A stretch of 64,000 nucleotides of DNA from contig NZ_CP159534.1 in assembly GCF_040529335.1 (NCBI RefSeq), positions 5,766,001 to 5,830,000 on the forward strand, in the 5' to 3' direction. The notes under the pieces were generated by a model, which was not told where the DNA came from, made no database searches, and saw nothing but the letters and a program-made list of their open reading frames with translations. Shown piece by piece: positions 31,576-39,715 of this stretch. A program made the translations under genes and the position numbers. Origin of the DNA: Streptomyces sp. HUAS MG91. GTDB lineage: Bacteria; Actinomycetota; Actinomycetes; Streptomycetales; Streptomycetaceae. Positions within the stretch are counted from its first letter, which is position 1; every line of letters starts with the position of its first letter.

Positions 31576-32181
31576 TCAGGCGGTTGCCGCCAGGCGCTTC
31601 GCGTCCTTCGTCGGGTAGCCGGCCGACGACAGCACGGCGACGACCGCCGCGCGGCCCGCGTCCTCCGCCGGGAGCACACCCTCGTTGACCGCCTCCATCA
31701 GACCGAACAGCACCTGCTCGTGGACATGGGCCAGGGCCTCGGCCGGCAGCGGTGAATCGAACTCGCCGTTCTCCAGAGCCTGTTGAAGGAGTTCCGCGCA
31801 CGCCTCGCGGACCGGGGTCAGGCGTGCCCTGATGCCCTCCATCGTCACGCTGCGCTGAGCGAGATGCACCAGGAGGCGGTAGCGGTCCGCGATCGGCCAG
31901 ATGGCCAGGATCGAACGGGCCACCGCCTCCGCCGGGTCGGCGACCCCCTCGCGGCCGGCGCGATGTGCCTCGGCCACCGCCTGGGCAGCGTCGTCCACCA
32001 AGGCCTCGATGAGCGCGTCCCGGCTCGGGAAATGACCGTAGACCGTGCGGCGCACGACCCCCGCGGCGCGGGCGATCTGATCCATCGACGCGTCGGGGTC
32101 GCGCAACAGCTCCACCAGGGCGTCGTCCAGGATGCGGCGGCGGTTGGCGTCGGCTCGTACGGAGGCGGAGGCGGGAGTCAC
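31576..32181 (-). CDS. TetR-family repressor of the adjacent MFS pump
   Basis: This 201-residue protein has an N-terminal HTH at about residues 10-55 (SMDQIARAAGVVRRTVYGHFPSR) and a helical ligand-binding domain. GTG at 32181 is chosen as the start because the HTH then begins at the usual distance; the frame is open to 32262 but the extension crosses the first operator. It is divergent from an MFS drug:H+ antiporter with three TTGCAC...GTGCAA operators between them, the classic layout of a drug-responsive TetR repressor. The inducing compound is unknown. Confidence 0.87.
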   Translation of the reverse strand: MTPASASVRADANRRRILDDALVELLRDPDASMDQIARAAGVVRRTVYGHFPSRDALIEALVDDAAQAVAEAHRAGREGVADPAEAVARSILAIWPIADRYRLLVHLAQRSVTMEGIRARLTPVREACAELLQQALENGEFDSPLPAEALAHVHEQVLFGLMEAVNEGVLPAEDAGRAAVVAVLSSAGYPTKDAKRLAATA

Positions 32182-32240
32182 GCGTTCATTGTGCCTGGGC
32201 GTCGGCTCGGCACGGCATGCGGTCATGGCCGCCAGCCGTT

Positions 32241-32258
32241 TTGCACAGCTCTGTGCAA
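32241..32258. promoter_or_regulatory. Operator 1 for the TetR-MFS pair
   Basis: TTGCACAG-CT-CTGTGCAA has 8-bp perfect arms and overlaps the -35 box of the pump promoter. Confidence 0.7.
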
Positions 32259-32269
32259 CCACGTAGATT
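32241..32269 (+). promoter_or_regulatory. Promoter of the MFS pump gene
   Basis: TTGCAC (32241-32246), a 17-bp spacer, then TAGATT (32264-32269). The operators cover the -35 and the -10/start region, so bound repressor would block RNA polymerase. Confidence 0.6.
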
Positions 32270-32285
32270 GCACATCACTGTGTAA
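32268..32285. promoter_or_regulatory. Operator 2 for the TetR-MFS pair
   Basis: TTGCACATCACTGTGTAA has the same arms with one mismatch and begins 27 bp after the start of operator 1. Confidence 0.6.
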
Positions 32286-32303
32286 TTGCACAGGCGTGTG
32301 CAA
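32286..32303. promoter_or_regulatory. Operator 3 for the TetR-MFS pair
   Basis: TTGCACA-GGCG-TGTGCAA has 7-bp perfect arms and directly abuts operator 2. Confidence 0.7.
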
Positions 32304-32348
32304 CATGTGTGCGTCTGTGCTGTCCTGCCTCTGGAGGGGTTCCGCGTC

Positions 32349-34058
32349 ATGCGTCTCGTCATGAACGAGCCGGTCGACACCATGGACCGGCCGTACGCCC
32401 GCCGCTGGTGGGCGCTGCTCGTGCTCTGTCTGAGCCTGCTGATCATCGTGATGGCCAATACGGCGCTCACGGTCGCGGCGCCCGACATGACCCAGGACCT
32501 GGGTCTGAGCAGCGCCGATCTGCAATGGGTCATCGACGGCTACACCGTCCCGTACGCGGCGCTGATGCTGCTGCTCGGCGCGATCGGTGACAAGTACAGC
32601 CGGCGCGGTGCGCTGTTGCTGGGGCTTGTCGTGTTCGGGGGCGGGGCCGTCGCCGGGTCGCTCGTCGGCAGCTCCACCGGGGTCATCGCCGCGCGGGCCG
32701 TGATGGGCGTCGGCGCCGCGATGATCATGCCGGCGACGCTGTCGCTGCTGGCCGCCACGTTTCCGCGGGCCGAGCGGGCCAAGGCGATCGTGCTGTGGAC
32801 CGCGACGGCCGGACTCGCCATCGCCGCCGGGCCGTTGGTCGCCGGCGCGCTGCTGCGGGACCACGGTTGGGCGTCCACGTTCCTGATCAACGTGCCGGTC
32901 GCCGCCGTCGCGATCGTCGGTGCGCTCGTGCTCGTACCCCCGTCCAAGGCCGAGCGGCACGGGCGGATCGACTACGTCGGCGGTGTGCTGTCCGTGGTGT
33001 GGGTCGGCGCGCTCGTCTACATGATCATCGAGGGGCCGCACTTCGGCTGGGGCGTCAAGGCCGTGACCGCCGCGGTGGTGGCCGGTGCGGCGCTGGTGGC
33101 GTTCGTGCTGTGGGAGCTGCGGCATCCGCGGCCGGTGCTTGATGTGCGGCGGTTCGCGAACCGGCGGTTCGCCGGGTCGAACCTCGCCGTCGCGCTGTTC
33201 TTCCTCGCCGTCTTCGGCGCCTTCTACTACCTCACCCAGGACCTGCAGTTCGTGCTCGGGTACAACGCGTGGGAGACCGGCGTGCGGATGCTGCCGCTGG
33301 CCGGTGCCGTGTTCGTCGGGTCGGCGCTGACCGGATACCTCACGCCGCGCATCGGGATGCGGGTCACCGTCACGGCCGGGATGGTCGGCGGGACGGCGGC
33401 GCTCGCGCTGCTGACCCGCATCGACGCCGGGTCCACGTACGGGGACTTCGTGCTGCCGCTCGTCATTCTCGGGCTCGCCATCGGGCTGGCGCTGTCGCCC
33501 TGCACCGACGCGATCATGGGGGCGTTTCCGGAGAGCGAGCTGGGGGTGGGCGGCGCCGTGAACGACACCTCGCTGGAGCTGGGCGGGTCGCTCGGGATCG
33601 CCATTCTCGGGTCGGTGCTCGCCGGGTCGTACTCCTCGCACCTCGCCACTGCCGCCGGGGGGACCAAGCTTCCGGGCGATGCGCTGTCCACGGCGCAGGA
33701 CTCCGTCGGTGCCGGGTACGCGGTCGCGCAGCGGATCGGGGAGCAGGCGCAGCGGCTTGCCGAGCGGGCGCAGGGGGCGAGTGATCCGCAGCAGGCGGCG
33801 CAATGGAAGGCGCAGGCCGGGCAGTTGGCTGATGGGGCGCGGCAGATGGCTGATGCCGTGGGGGCGTCGTTCTCGGATGCCGTGGCGCATACGAGTGTGG
33901 TCGGGGCCGTGGTTCTGGGGGTCGGGACTGTGGTGGTGGCTGTGTTGTTGCCGGGGCGACGGGGGAGTGGGGTGGCGGGGTCTTCGGGTTCGGCCGGGCT
34001 TGAGTCTTCGGGTGACAGGGCCCCTGCCGGGGCCGGTGCCGGGGGCGGTAAGGGCTGA
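32349..34058 (+). CDS. MFS drug:H+ antiporter (DHA2, 14-TM family)
   Basis: This 569-residue exporter has an N-terminal half with motif A-like GAIGDKYSRRGALLLG and motif C-like GPLVAGALL. The helix pattern fits 14 transmembrane segments, with a hydrophilic helical insert at about residues 455-515 before the last helix and a Gly/Ser-rich tail. ATG at 32349 follows GGAGGGG; ATG at 32361 is an alternative. It is controlled by the divergent TetR protein through three operators. It probably exports a toxic compound, unknown here. Confidence 0.9.
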   Translation: MRLVMNEPVDTMDRPYARRWWALLVLCLSLLIIVMANTALTVAAPDMTQDLGLSSADLQWVIDGYTVPYAALMLLLGAIGDKYSRRGALLLGLVVFGGGAVAGSLVGSSTGVIAARAVMGVGAAMIMPATLSLLAATFPRAERAKAIVLWTATAGLAIAAGPLVAGALLRDHGWASTFLINVPVAAVAIVGALVLVPPSKAERHGRIDYVGGVLSVVWVGALVYMIIEGPHFGWGVKAVTAAVVAGAALVAFVLWELRHPRPVLDVRRFANRRFAGSNLAVALFFLAVFGAFYYLTQDLQFVLGYNAWETGVRMLPLAGAVFVGSALTGYLTPRIGMRVTVTAGMVGGTAALALLTRIDAGSTYGDFVLPLVILGLAIGLALSPCTDAIMGAFPESELGVGGAVNDTSLELGGSLGIAILGSVLAGSYSSHLATAAGGTKLPGDALSTAQDSVGAGYAVAQRIGEQAQRLAERAQGASDPQQAAQWKAQAGQLADGARQMADAVGASFSDAVAHTSVVGAVVLGVGTVVVAVLLPGRRGSGVAGSSGSAGLESSGDRAPAGAGAGGGKG

Positions 34059-34061
34059 GGT

Positions 34062-34192
34062 TGTGGGTGGGTGCGGGTGCGCTGTGGCTGGTCGCGCAGT
34101 TCCCCGCGCCCCTATCGGGGGCGTTCCGGTAGTGGGTGGGTGCGCGTGCGTTGTGGTTGCTCGCGCAGTTCCCCGCGCCCCTATCGGGGCGC
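34062..34192 (+). repeat. Tandem pair of the dispersed GCAGTTCCCCGCGCCCCT repeat
   Basis: Two units, 69 bp apart, share a GTGGGTGGGTGCG... lead-in and a core TCGCGCAGTTCCCCGCGC followed by CCCTATCGGGG (34092-34120 and 34161-34190). The CGCCCC...GGGGCG arms form a small hairpin. The second unit abuts the end of the next gene. Related copies occur near 45.6 kb and 21.7 kb in this window. Confidence 0.85.
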
Positions 34193-34196
34193 TCGG

Positions 34197-34994
34197 CTAC
34201 TGGGTGGCGATTTTCAGGCAGGCGTGGAGTTCGTCGAGGGCTTCCCTTGAGCCTGTGGATGTCAGCTGGGCAGGGGTTTCGGGGGCCGGGCGGTTCCACA
34301 GGGTGCGGAGGAGGGGGGTCGGTGGGGCGGAGAGGGTGAGGTCCGCGGGGGTGTCGCCGGGGGCGTCCTCCACCGTGAAGCGGGCGGGGCCGGTGGTGAT
34401 GCGCCAGGCCGCCGCCTTGGTGCCGAGGGCGCGGATCTCGACGGAACGGCCGGGGGACCCGGCGAGCGTGTCCGTGAAGTAGTCGGGCCACTCCGCGACG
34501 GCGTACGCCGCGAAGACCTTCAGGAGTTCGTCGACGCCGTCGATCGCCAGGTCCTCCGGGACAGGGGCGGACCGCTGCCCGGCGGCCAGCTCGGCGTCGA
34601 TCCGGTGGATCACCGTCTCCTGGGCCATCCGGCGGATCCAGAAGCCGACGGTCCGGTCCGGCGCGTACCAGCCGCCCGCCGGGTCCTTGGGGTCCCGGGT
34701 CGTCAACTCCGCGCTCAGATCGGCGTACGCGCGGTCGAGCAGCGCGAACGGCTCGGCGTCCGCCGTGCCCTTCGGCGGCCACTCGGACTCCGTGCCCTCG
34801 CGGATCGCGTGCGTCTTGTCCACGTAGACCTGGGCGACGTGCCGCACCAGGTCCGTGACGGTCCAGCCGGGGCAGCTCGGCACCACCGCGGCCGGGTCGG
34901 CGGCGGTGGCGACCGAGCGCAGGCGGTCGAAGTCGGCGGCCAGACAGTCGAGATACCGTGCCGTCGACAGAGGTACGCGTACGTCGTGAGTCAT
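34197..34994 (-). CDS. Mycothiol-dependent maleylpyruvate isomerase/DinB-like protein
   Basis: This 265-residue protein has an N-terminal DinB-like four-helix domain (MDMPI_N) with metal-ligand candidates: VVPSCPGWTVTDLVRHVAQ in helix 2 and AQETVIHRIDAELAAGQ later. A C-terminal MDMPI_C-type domain ends RPAPETPAQLTSTG. Members use mycothiol, the actinobacterial thiol, in isomerase or detoxification reactions, and the substrate here is unknown. ATG at 34994 starts the conserved part. It lies 29 bp downstream of the AraC-family gene on the same strand and may be cotranscribed. Confidence 0.8.
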   Translation of the reverse strand: MTHDVRVPLSTARYLDCLAADFDRLRSVATAADPAAVVPSCPGWTVTDLVRHVAQVYVDKTHAIREGTESEWPPKGTADAEPFALLDRAYADLSAELTTRDPKDPAGGWYAPDRTVGFWIRRMAQETVIHRIDAELAAGQRSAPVPEDLAIDGVDELLKVFAAYAVAEWPDYFTDTLAGSPGRSVEIRALGTKAAAWRITTGPARFTVEDAPGDTPADLTLSAPPTPLLRTLWNRPAPETPAQLTSTGSREALDELHACLKIATQ

Positions 34995-35023
34995 GGCGCC
35001 AACGTAGCGGCCCCCACCGACAA

Positions 35024-35917
35024 TCAGCCTCCCAATTGCTCGCGCTCCACCGGGAGCCACAGTTCGGCCTCCGCCGTCGGGCCGTCCGGGGACGCCGAGA
35101 CGCGGGTGCGCAGCAGTTCGGGGCCCGGGCGGGTGCGGTACGGGTTGGACGGGAACCACTCCGTGTAGACGTCGGCCCACAGGCGCTGGATCGCCTCCGG
35201 TGCCGGGCCCGATGTCGTGAACACCGCCCATGTGCCGGCCGGGACCTCCAGCGTCGGCAGGGTCTCGGGGGCCGGGGTGCCCGCGGGGACGGCGACCGCC
35301 TGGTAGTAGTCGAGTTCGCTGCCCTCGGCGCGGCCGGGGTCGAGGTCGTCGCAGACCGCGAGGACGCCCCGGGGCTCCCCGCCGGTGCGGTCCGACAGCC
35401 TCTCCAGCTCCTCAAGGACCCCGCGGTCGATGCCCCGGACGAACTCCTCGATCGCCGCGTTCGGCCCCGAGTACACCAACGGCACTCGCGCCCTGGGCCC
35501 GACGACCGTGAACTCCGGGCGGTCCACCACTCGGTATCGCATGCTGCTGCTCCCTTCGACGGTGAGCCGGAAGGTGAGCCGGGGCTGGGAGACCAGCGCG
35601 GCGCCCGTCCTGCGGGCCTCGCCGGGGCCGATGCCGTGCAGCGCGCGGAACGCCCGGGCGAACGCCTCGCCCGACCCGTACCCGTACCGCACGGCGATCG
35701 TCAGCAGCGGCTCCCGGTCCGCGAGCACCTCGGCGCCCGCGACGGTCAGCCGCCGCCGGCGCACGTACTCCGACAGCGGTATGCCGGCGAGCGCCGAGAA
35801 CATCCGCCGCAGGTGGTACTCCGACGTGGCCGCGATCCGTGCCAGCTCCGCCACGTCGAGGTCCTGATCGAGCCGCTCCTCGATCCGGTCCATGGCCTGA
35901 TTGAGGCGGTCCAGCAC
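35024..35917 (-). CDS. AraC-family regulator with GyrI-like effector domain
   Basis: This 297-residue protein has two N-terminal AraC-type HTH units (about 10-108: VAELARIAATSEYHLRRMF and IAVRYGYGSGEAFARAFRALHG). A C-terminal GyrI-like small-molecule-binding domain from about 125 ends WFPSNPYRTRPGPELLRTRV. This Rob/SoxS-like plus GyrI combination is known in multidrug-sensing regulators. The GTG at 35917 follows GGAAGGGAG. Its location beside an isomerase/detoxification-type gene suggests a stress role. Confidence 0.88.
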   Translation of the reverse strand: MLDRLNQAMDRIEERLDQDLDVAELARIAATSEYHLRRMFSALAGIPLSEYVRRRRLTVAGAEVLADREPLLTIAVRYGYGSGEAFARAFRALHGIGPGEARRTGAALVSQPRLTFRLTVEGSSSMRYRVVDRPEFTVVGPRARVPLVYSGPNAAIEEFVRGIDRGVLEELERLSDRTGGEPRGVLAVCDDLDPGRAEGSELDYYQAVAVPAGTPAPETLPTLEVPAGTWAVFTTSGPAPEAIQRLWADVYTEWFPSNPYRTRPGPELLRTRVSASPDGPTAEAELWLPVEREQLGG

Positions 35918-36049
35918 CCTGGGCTCCCTTCCGGCCGACCTCGGCCTGCCTGCTCGGTTCTTGTGCCCTCACGCTAGGAGTCGGCGCGGGTGCCCGGCCC
36001 GACATCCTGTGCCCGGTCCGGTCGGGTCGTCCTGGGCAGGTCGTCCTGG

Positions 36050-36805
36050 TCAGGCCGTCAGGATCTCCACCCCGCGCGCCGTCAGCTGCCCGACCACCGG
36101 GTGGTCGGGGGCGGCGTCCGTGATGAGGGCGGTGACGTCCGCCCAGGGCAGCACCCGGTACCGCGACGCCGTGCCGATCTTCTCCGACGAGGCGAGGACG
36201 TACGTGTCCGCCGCCCGGGCCGCCAGGGCCCGCTTCATCGCGGCCTCCTCGGCGTCGCCCGTGGTCAGGCCCGCCTCCGGATGGACGCCGGTGACACCGA
36301 TCAGGCACAGGTCCGCCGACACGTTCTGCGCCGCCTCCACCGCGGCCGCGCCGCAGGCCACCGCCGAGTGCTTGAAGACGCGGCCGCCCAGGAGGAACAG
36401 CTCCGCCCGGGGGTGGTCGAGCAGGGCCGCCGCGATCGTCGGGCTGTGCGTGATCACCGTGCACGGCAGGTCCGGCGGGAGCCGGCGGGCGACCGCGAGC
36501 GCCGTCGTGCCGCCGTCCAGGATTAGGGCGCTGTCGGGCCGCACCAGCGCGGCGGCCGCCACGGCGACCCGCTGCTTGCCGTCGGGCGCGACCGTCGTCC
36601 GCGTCGCGTAGTCGGCGACCGCGGGGGAGGCGGGGAGCGCACCGCCGTAGACCCGCTGGCACAGTCCCTCGGCGGCGAGGTCGCGGAGGTCACGGCGCAC
36701 GCTGTCCTCGGAAATGCCCAGGTCGGCGGCGACATCCTTCGCGACGATCTTGCCCTCGCGGGTGAGCAGGCCCAGCAGGTGTTCGCGCCGTTCGGCAGCC
36801 AGCAT
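36050..36805 (-). CDS. DeoR-family transcriptional regulator
   Basis: This 251-residue protein has an N-terminal DeoR HTH at about 4-58 (KIVAKDVAADLGISEDSVRRDL) and a C-terminal sugar-phosphate-binding DeoRC domain (ALILDGGTTALAVARRLP, LFLLGGRV). ATG at 36805 follows AGGAGAG; the frame is open upstream to 36913 but without coding character. It is divergent from the DUF4406-NUDIX gene pair, and a 10-bp direct repeat in the gap is a likely operator. It probably responds to a phosphorylated sugar or nucleotide derivative. Confidence 0.9.
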   Translation of the reverse strand: MLAAERREHLLGLLTREGKIVAKDVAADLGISEDSVRRDLRDLAAEGLCQRVYGGALPASPAVADYATRTTVAPDGKQRVAVAAAALVRPDSALILDGGTTALAVARRLPPDLPCTVITHSPTIAAALLDHPRAELFLLGGRVFKHSAVACGAAAVEAAQNVSADLCLIGVTGVHPEAGLTTGDAEEAAMKRALAARAADTYVLASSEKIGTASRYRVLPWADVTALITDAAPDHPVVGQLTARGVEILTA

Positions 36806-36820
36806 CCGTAGTCTCTCCTG

Positions 36821-36840
36821 TTCTTGCACGTTTCTGCATG
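36821..36840. promoter_or_regulatory. Direct repeat, candidate DeoR operator
   Basis: TTCTTGCACG followed directly by TTTCTGCATG is an imperfect 10-bp direct repeat, one helical turn apart, midway between the divergent genes. DeoR proteins often bind direct repeats. Confidence 0.4.
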
Positions 36841-36854
36841 TATCGTAGCGCAGC

Positions 36855-37268
36855 ATGAACGACCAGCACTCCGAGCAGGCCGACTCCTCCGGGCGTCCGC
36901 TGCTCGTCCTCATCGCCGGGCCCTACCGCTCCGGCACCGGCGGCGACCCCCGCGCCATGGCCGCGAACCTCGCCCGCCTCGAAGAGGCCGCCTGGCCCGT
37001 CTTCGCCGCCGGCCACCTTCCGATGATCGGCGAGTGGGTCGCCCTGCCCGTGCTCCGCTCCGCCGGTGCCGGGCCCACCGACCCCCTCGCCGACCAGGTG
37101 CTCTACCCGACCGCCGAGCGGCTGCTCGCCCGGTGCGACGCCGTGCTGCGGCTGCCCGGGGAGTCGGCCGGCGCCGATCAGGACGTGGCCATCGCCCGGC
37201 GGCGCGGGCTGCCCGTCTTCCACGACGTCGCCGAGATACCGCGCCTCGCCCCGCGGGAGACCGCGTGA
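36855..37268 (+). CDS. DUF4406 / nucleoside 2-deoxyribosyltransferase-like protein
   Basis: This 137-residue protein has a Rossmann-like N-terminus with LLVLIAGPYRSG. The Asp/Glu-containing loops GPTDPLADQVLYPTAERLLARCDAVLRLPGESAGADQDVAIARRRGLPVF match the DUF4406 fold, a relative of nucleoside 2-deoxyribosyltransferases. It may cleave or transfer N-glycosidic nucleoside or nucleotide bonds; this is inference from the fold. Its stop overlaps the start of the NUDIX hydrolase gene, so both are made together, under probable DeoR control. Confidence 0.75.
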   Translation: MNDQHSEQADSSGRPLLVLIAGPYRSGTGGDPRAMAANLARLEEAAWPVFAAGHLPMIGEWVALPVLRSAGAGPTDPLADQVLYPTAERLLARCDAVLRLPGESAGADQDVAIARRRGLPVFHDVAEIPRLAPRETA

Positions 37269-37942
37269 GCGCGACCCCCGGGCGCCCCGGCGTCGACGTC
37301 CCCGACCACCGCGGCCGCACCGGACTCGACCGGGCCGGGCGCGGGCTCGACCGCAATCCCGATGTCGTCGTCCGGGACGTGGAGCTGACCTCGCAGGGGT
37401 GGCACGTGCTGCGCCGGACCACCTTCGACCACCGGCGCCGCGACGGGCGTTGGGAGACGCAGCAGCGCGAGACGTACGACCGGGGGAACGGCGCGGTCGT
37501 CCTGCCCTACGACGTCGAGCGCGGCCGGGTCCTGCTCACCCGGCAGTTCCGCTACCCGGCCTACGTCAACGGCCACCCCGACGGCATGCTCGTCGAGGCG
37601 GCGGCCGGGCTCCTCGACGGCGACGACCCGCTCTCGGCGATCCGGCGCGAGAGCGCCGAGGAGCTGGGGGTCGTCCTCGGGCCGCTCACCCCCGTCGCCG
37701 AGATCTACATGAGCCCCGGCTCGGTCACCGAGCGGCTGCACTTCTACGCGGCGCCCTACACCCCGGCCGACCGCACCGGCGCCGGTGGCGGTCTCGCCGA
37801 GGAGGGGGAGGACATCGAGGTGCTGGAACTGCCCTTCGGCGACGCCCTCGCCATGGTCCGCGACGGGCGCATCGCCGACGGCAAGACCGTCCTGCTGCTG
37901 CAATGGGCCGCGCTCGACGGTCCGTTCGCCGTCAGCCGGTGA
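37265..37942 (+). CDS. NUDIX hydrolase (GDP-mannose/ADP-ribose pyrophosphatase-like)
   Basis: This 225-residue protein has a NUDIX box GLLDGDDPLSAIRRESAEELG, with Asp in place of the usual first Glu, and YMSPGSVTERLHFY downstream. That pattern matches the NudK/YffH and ADP-sugar pyrophosphatase group, which split nucleotide diphosphate sugars. The GTG at 37265 overlaps the upstream stop codon by 4 bp. Pairing with a nucleoside-type fold protein and DeoR regulator suggests salvage or house-cleaning of a nucleotide sugar. Its 3-prime end overlaps the aldo/keto reductase gene by 11 bp on the other strand. Confidence 0.85.
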   Translation: MSATPGRPGVDVPDHRGRTGLDRAGRGLDRNPDVVVRDVELTSQGWHVLRRTTFDHRRRDGRWETQQRETYDRGNGAVVLPYDVERGRVLLTRQFRYPAYVNGHPDGMLVEAAAGLLDGDDPLSAIRRESAEELGVVLGPLTPVAEIYMSPGSVTERLHFYAAPYTPADRTGAGGGLAEEGEDIEVLELPFGDALAMVRDGRIADGKTVLLLQWAALDGPFAVSR

Positions 37943-38828
37943 CGGTGCCCAGTGCCCGTACCTCCTGCGGTGTGAGCCGGATCGCGCCCGCCGCCACGTT
38001 CTGGGCGACGTGATCCGGGTCGCCGGTGCCGGGGATGGCCAGCACGTGCGGGCCCTGGTGCAGGGTCCAGGCGAGCCGGATCTGGGCGGGCGTCGCGCCG
38101 TGGGCGGCGGCGATCTCCGACAGCGCCGCGACCTCGGCCGTGTTCCCGGCCGTGCCCTCGTGCCCGCCGCCGCCCGCGATCGCGAAGAACGGCACGAAGG
38201 CGATGCCCGACTCGGCGCAGGCGCGCAGGAGTTCGGCGTCGCCCGGCCGGGTCCGGCCCAGGCCGAACGGGTTCTGCACGCACACGACCGGCGCCTCCTT
38301 CCGCGCCGCGTCGAGGGCCGCCACGTCCACGCCCGACACCCCGATGTGCCGGATCAGGCCCGCGTCCCGCAGCCGCGCCAGCTCACCCACGTACTCCGCG
38401 ATCAGCGGTGAAGTCCGCTCGTTCACCCGCATGTTGACGACGTCGAGGCGGTCGCGGCCCAGCTGGCGCAGGTTCTCCTCGACGTCGCCGCGCAGCTCGT
38501 CGGGGCGGGCCCACTCCGCCCACTCTCCGGCGCGGTCGCGGCGCGGGCCGACCTTCGTGGCGATGACCAGGTCGTCGGGGTAGGGGGCGAGGGCCGCGCC
38601 GATCAGTTCGTTGGCCGAGCGGCGGGCGGAGAAGTAGAAGGCGGCCGTGTCGATGTGGTTCACGCCGAGGCCGACAGCGCGGCGCAGCACGCGGATCGAC
38701 CGCGCGCGGTCGGCGACGGACGCGTTGTCGAAGGCGACGCGCCCCGGAAGACGCATCGCCCCGAGGCCGATGCGGCGGACGGGGAGGTCGCCGCCGAGGA
38801 GCCAGGTGCCGTCGTCGCTGTTGTTCAT
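37932..38828 (-). CDS. Aldo/keto reductase
   Basis: This 298-residue NADPH-dependent oxidoreductase has the TIM-barrel catalytic pattern GVNHIDTAAFYFSARRSANELIGAAL (Asp and Tyr) and LVIATKVGPRRD (Lys), but the usual catalytic His region reads VVNMRVNER, so Asn replaces His as in several bacterial AKRs. ATG at 38828 follows AAGGAGAG. Substrate is unknown. It is convergent with the NUDIX gene. Confidence 0.88.
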   Translation of the reverse strand: MNNSDDGTWLLGGDLPVRRIGLGAMRLPGRVAFDNASVADRARSIRVLRRAVGLGVNHIDTAAFYFSARRSANELIGAALAPYPDDLVIATKVGPRRDRAGEWAEWARPDELRGDVEENLRQLGRDRLDVVNMRVNERTSPLIAEYVGELARLRDAGLIRHIGVSGVDVAALDAARKEAPVVCVQNPFGLGRTRPGDAELLRACAESGIAFVPFFAIAGGGGHEGTAGNTAEVAALSEIAAAHGATPAQIRLAWTLHQGPHVLAIPGTGDPDHVAQNVAAGAIRLTPQEVRALGTVTG

Positions 38829-38900
38829 GTCTCTCCTTGAGTACGTCGGGTGAGTAGGGATGCTCAGGTGCGGGCGGCCCCGGTCCGGTGGGATGGGGCC

Positions 38901-39239
38901 ATGTCTCAGGAATCGGTCTCCCGGCAGTGGATCGCGCCGCTGCTCTCGACGCTGGTGACGATCCCCGGCGCGTTCTTCGCCCATGTCTTCGCCGGTCTGT
39001 CGGGGATGGCCTGCGACTCCTGCACCGCGGCGCAGGCCGACCGGTTCGAGCCCAGCTTCGACCGGGCGCTCACCGTCTTCGGCTGGGGGCTCGCTCTGTC
39101 GCTGCTCGTGCTCGTGACGGCGTGGGTGCTGCCGTGGCAGCGGCGGTTCGCCCCCTGGCGGATCGGGCTCGCGGTGGCGGCGCCGTTCGTCGTGGTGTTC
39201 TCCTGCGTCGCCTTCGGCGGGATCGTCGACTGGCCCTGA
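38901..39239 (+). CDS. Small integral membrane protein
   Basis: This 112-residue protein has three hydrophobic helices (about 12-33, 55-75 and 86-106). A short loop carries CDSC between the first and second helices, possibly a disulfide or metal pair on the outside. No family is recognised. ATG at 38901 follows GGATGGGG. It lies just upstream of the MerR-thioredoxin pair. Confidence 0.6.
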   Translation: MSQESVSRQWIAPLLSTLVTIPGAFFAHVFAGLSGMACDSCTAAQADRFEPSFDRALTVFGWGLALSLLVLVTAWVLPWQRRFAPWRIGLAVAAPFVVVFSCVAFGGIVDWP

Positions 39240-39267
39240 GGCCGGCTCTTCCGCCGCCCGGGGCTGG

Positions 39268-39281
39268 CCCTGACGTCAGGG
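39268..39281. promoter_or_regulatory. 14-bp palindrome, candidate MerR operator
   Basis: CCCTGACGTCAGGG is a perfect palindrome 21 bp upstream of the merR start, placed where an autoregulatory MerR site would sit. Confidence 0.45.
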
Positions 39282-39302
39282 TCAACGTTTACCGTCGTAG
39301 GC

Positions 39303-39710
39303 ATGCGCATCGGAGAGCTCGCGGACCGCGCCGGGGTGACCACGCGGACGCTCAGGTACTACGAGTCGCGCGGGCTGCTGCCCGCCCGGCGCGGGGGAAA
39401 CGGCTACCGGACCTACGACGAGGACGACCTGCGGGCGCTGCGGCAGATCCGCACGCTCCAGGACTTCGGGTTCGACCTGGAGGAGACCCGGCCGTTCGTG
39501 GAGTGCCTGCGCGCCGGGCACCCGGAGGGCGACTCGTGTCCGGCGTCGCTCGCCGTGTACCGCAGCAAGCTCACCGAACTCGACTCGCTGATCGGCGAGT
39601 TGAGCGCCGTACGGGACACGGTCGGTGCGCAGTTGGCGCGCGCCGAGCAAGCGATGCGGACGCTGGCGACGGAGGACGACTCCGCGCCGCGCTGCGAACT
39701 GAGGGAGTGA
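39303..39710 (+). CDS. MerR-family transcriptional regulator
   Basis: This 135-residue protein has an N-terminal MerR winged helix (MRIGELADRAGVTTRTLRYYESRGLL) and a dimerisation helix at about 80-115. Cysteines occur in VECLRAGHPEGDSCP and near the C-terminus (RCELRE), so redox or metal sensing is possible, but the exact spacing of CueR or SoxR is not matched. It is followed 5 bp later by a thioredoxin gene, with which it is probably cotranscribed. Confidence 0.88.
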   Translation: MRIGELADRAGVTTRTLRYYESRGLLPARRGGNGYRTYDEDDLRALRQIRTLQDFGFDLEETRPFVECLRAGHPEGDSCPASLAVYRSKLTELDSLIGELSAVRDTVGAQLARAEQAMRTLATEDDSAPRCELRE

Positions 39711-39715
39711 TCACG

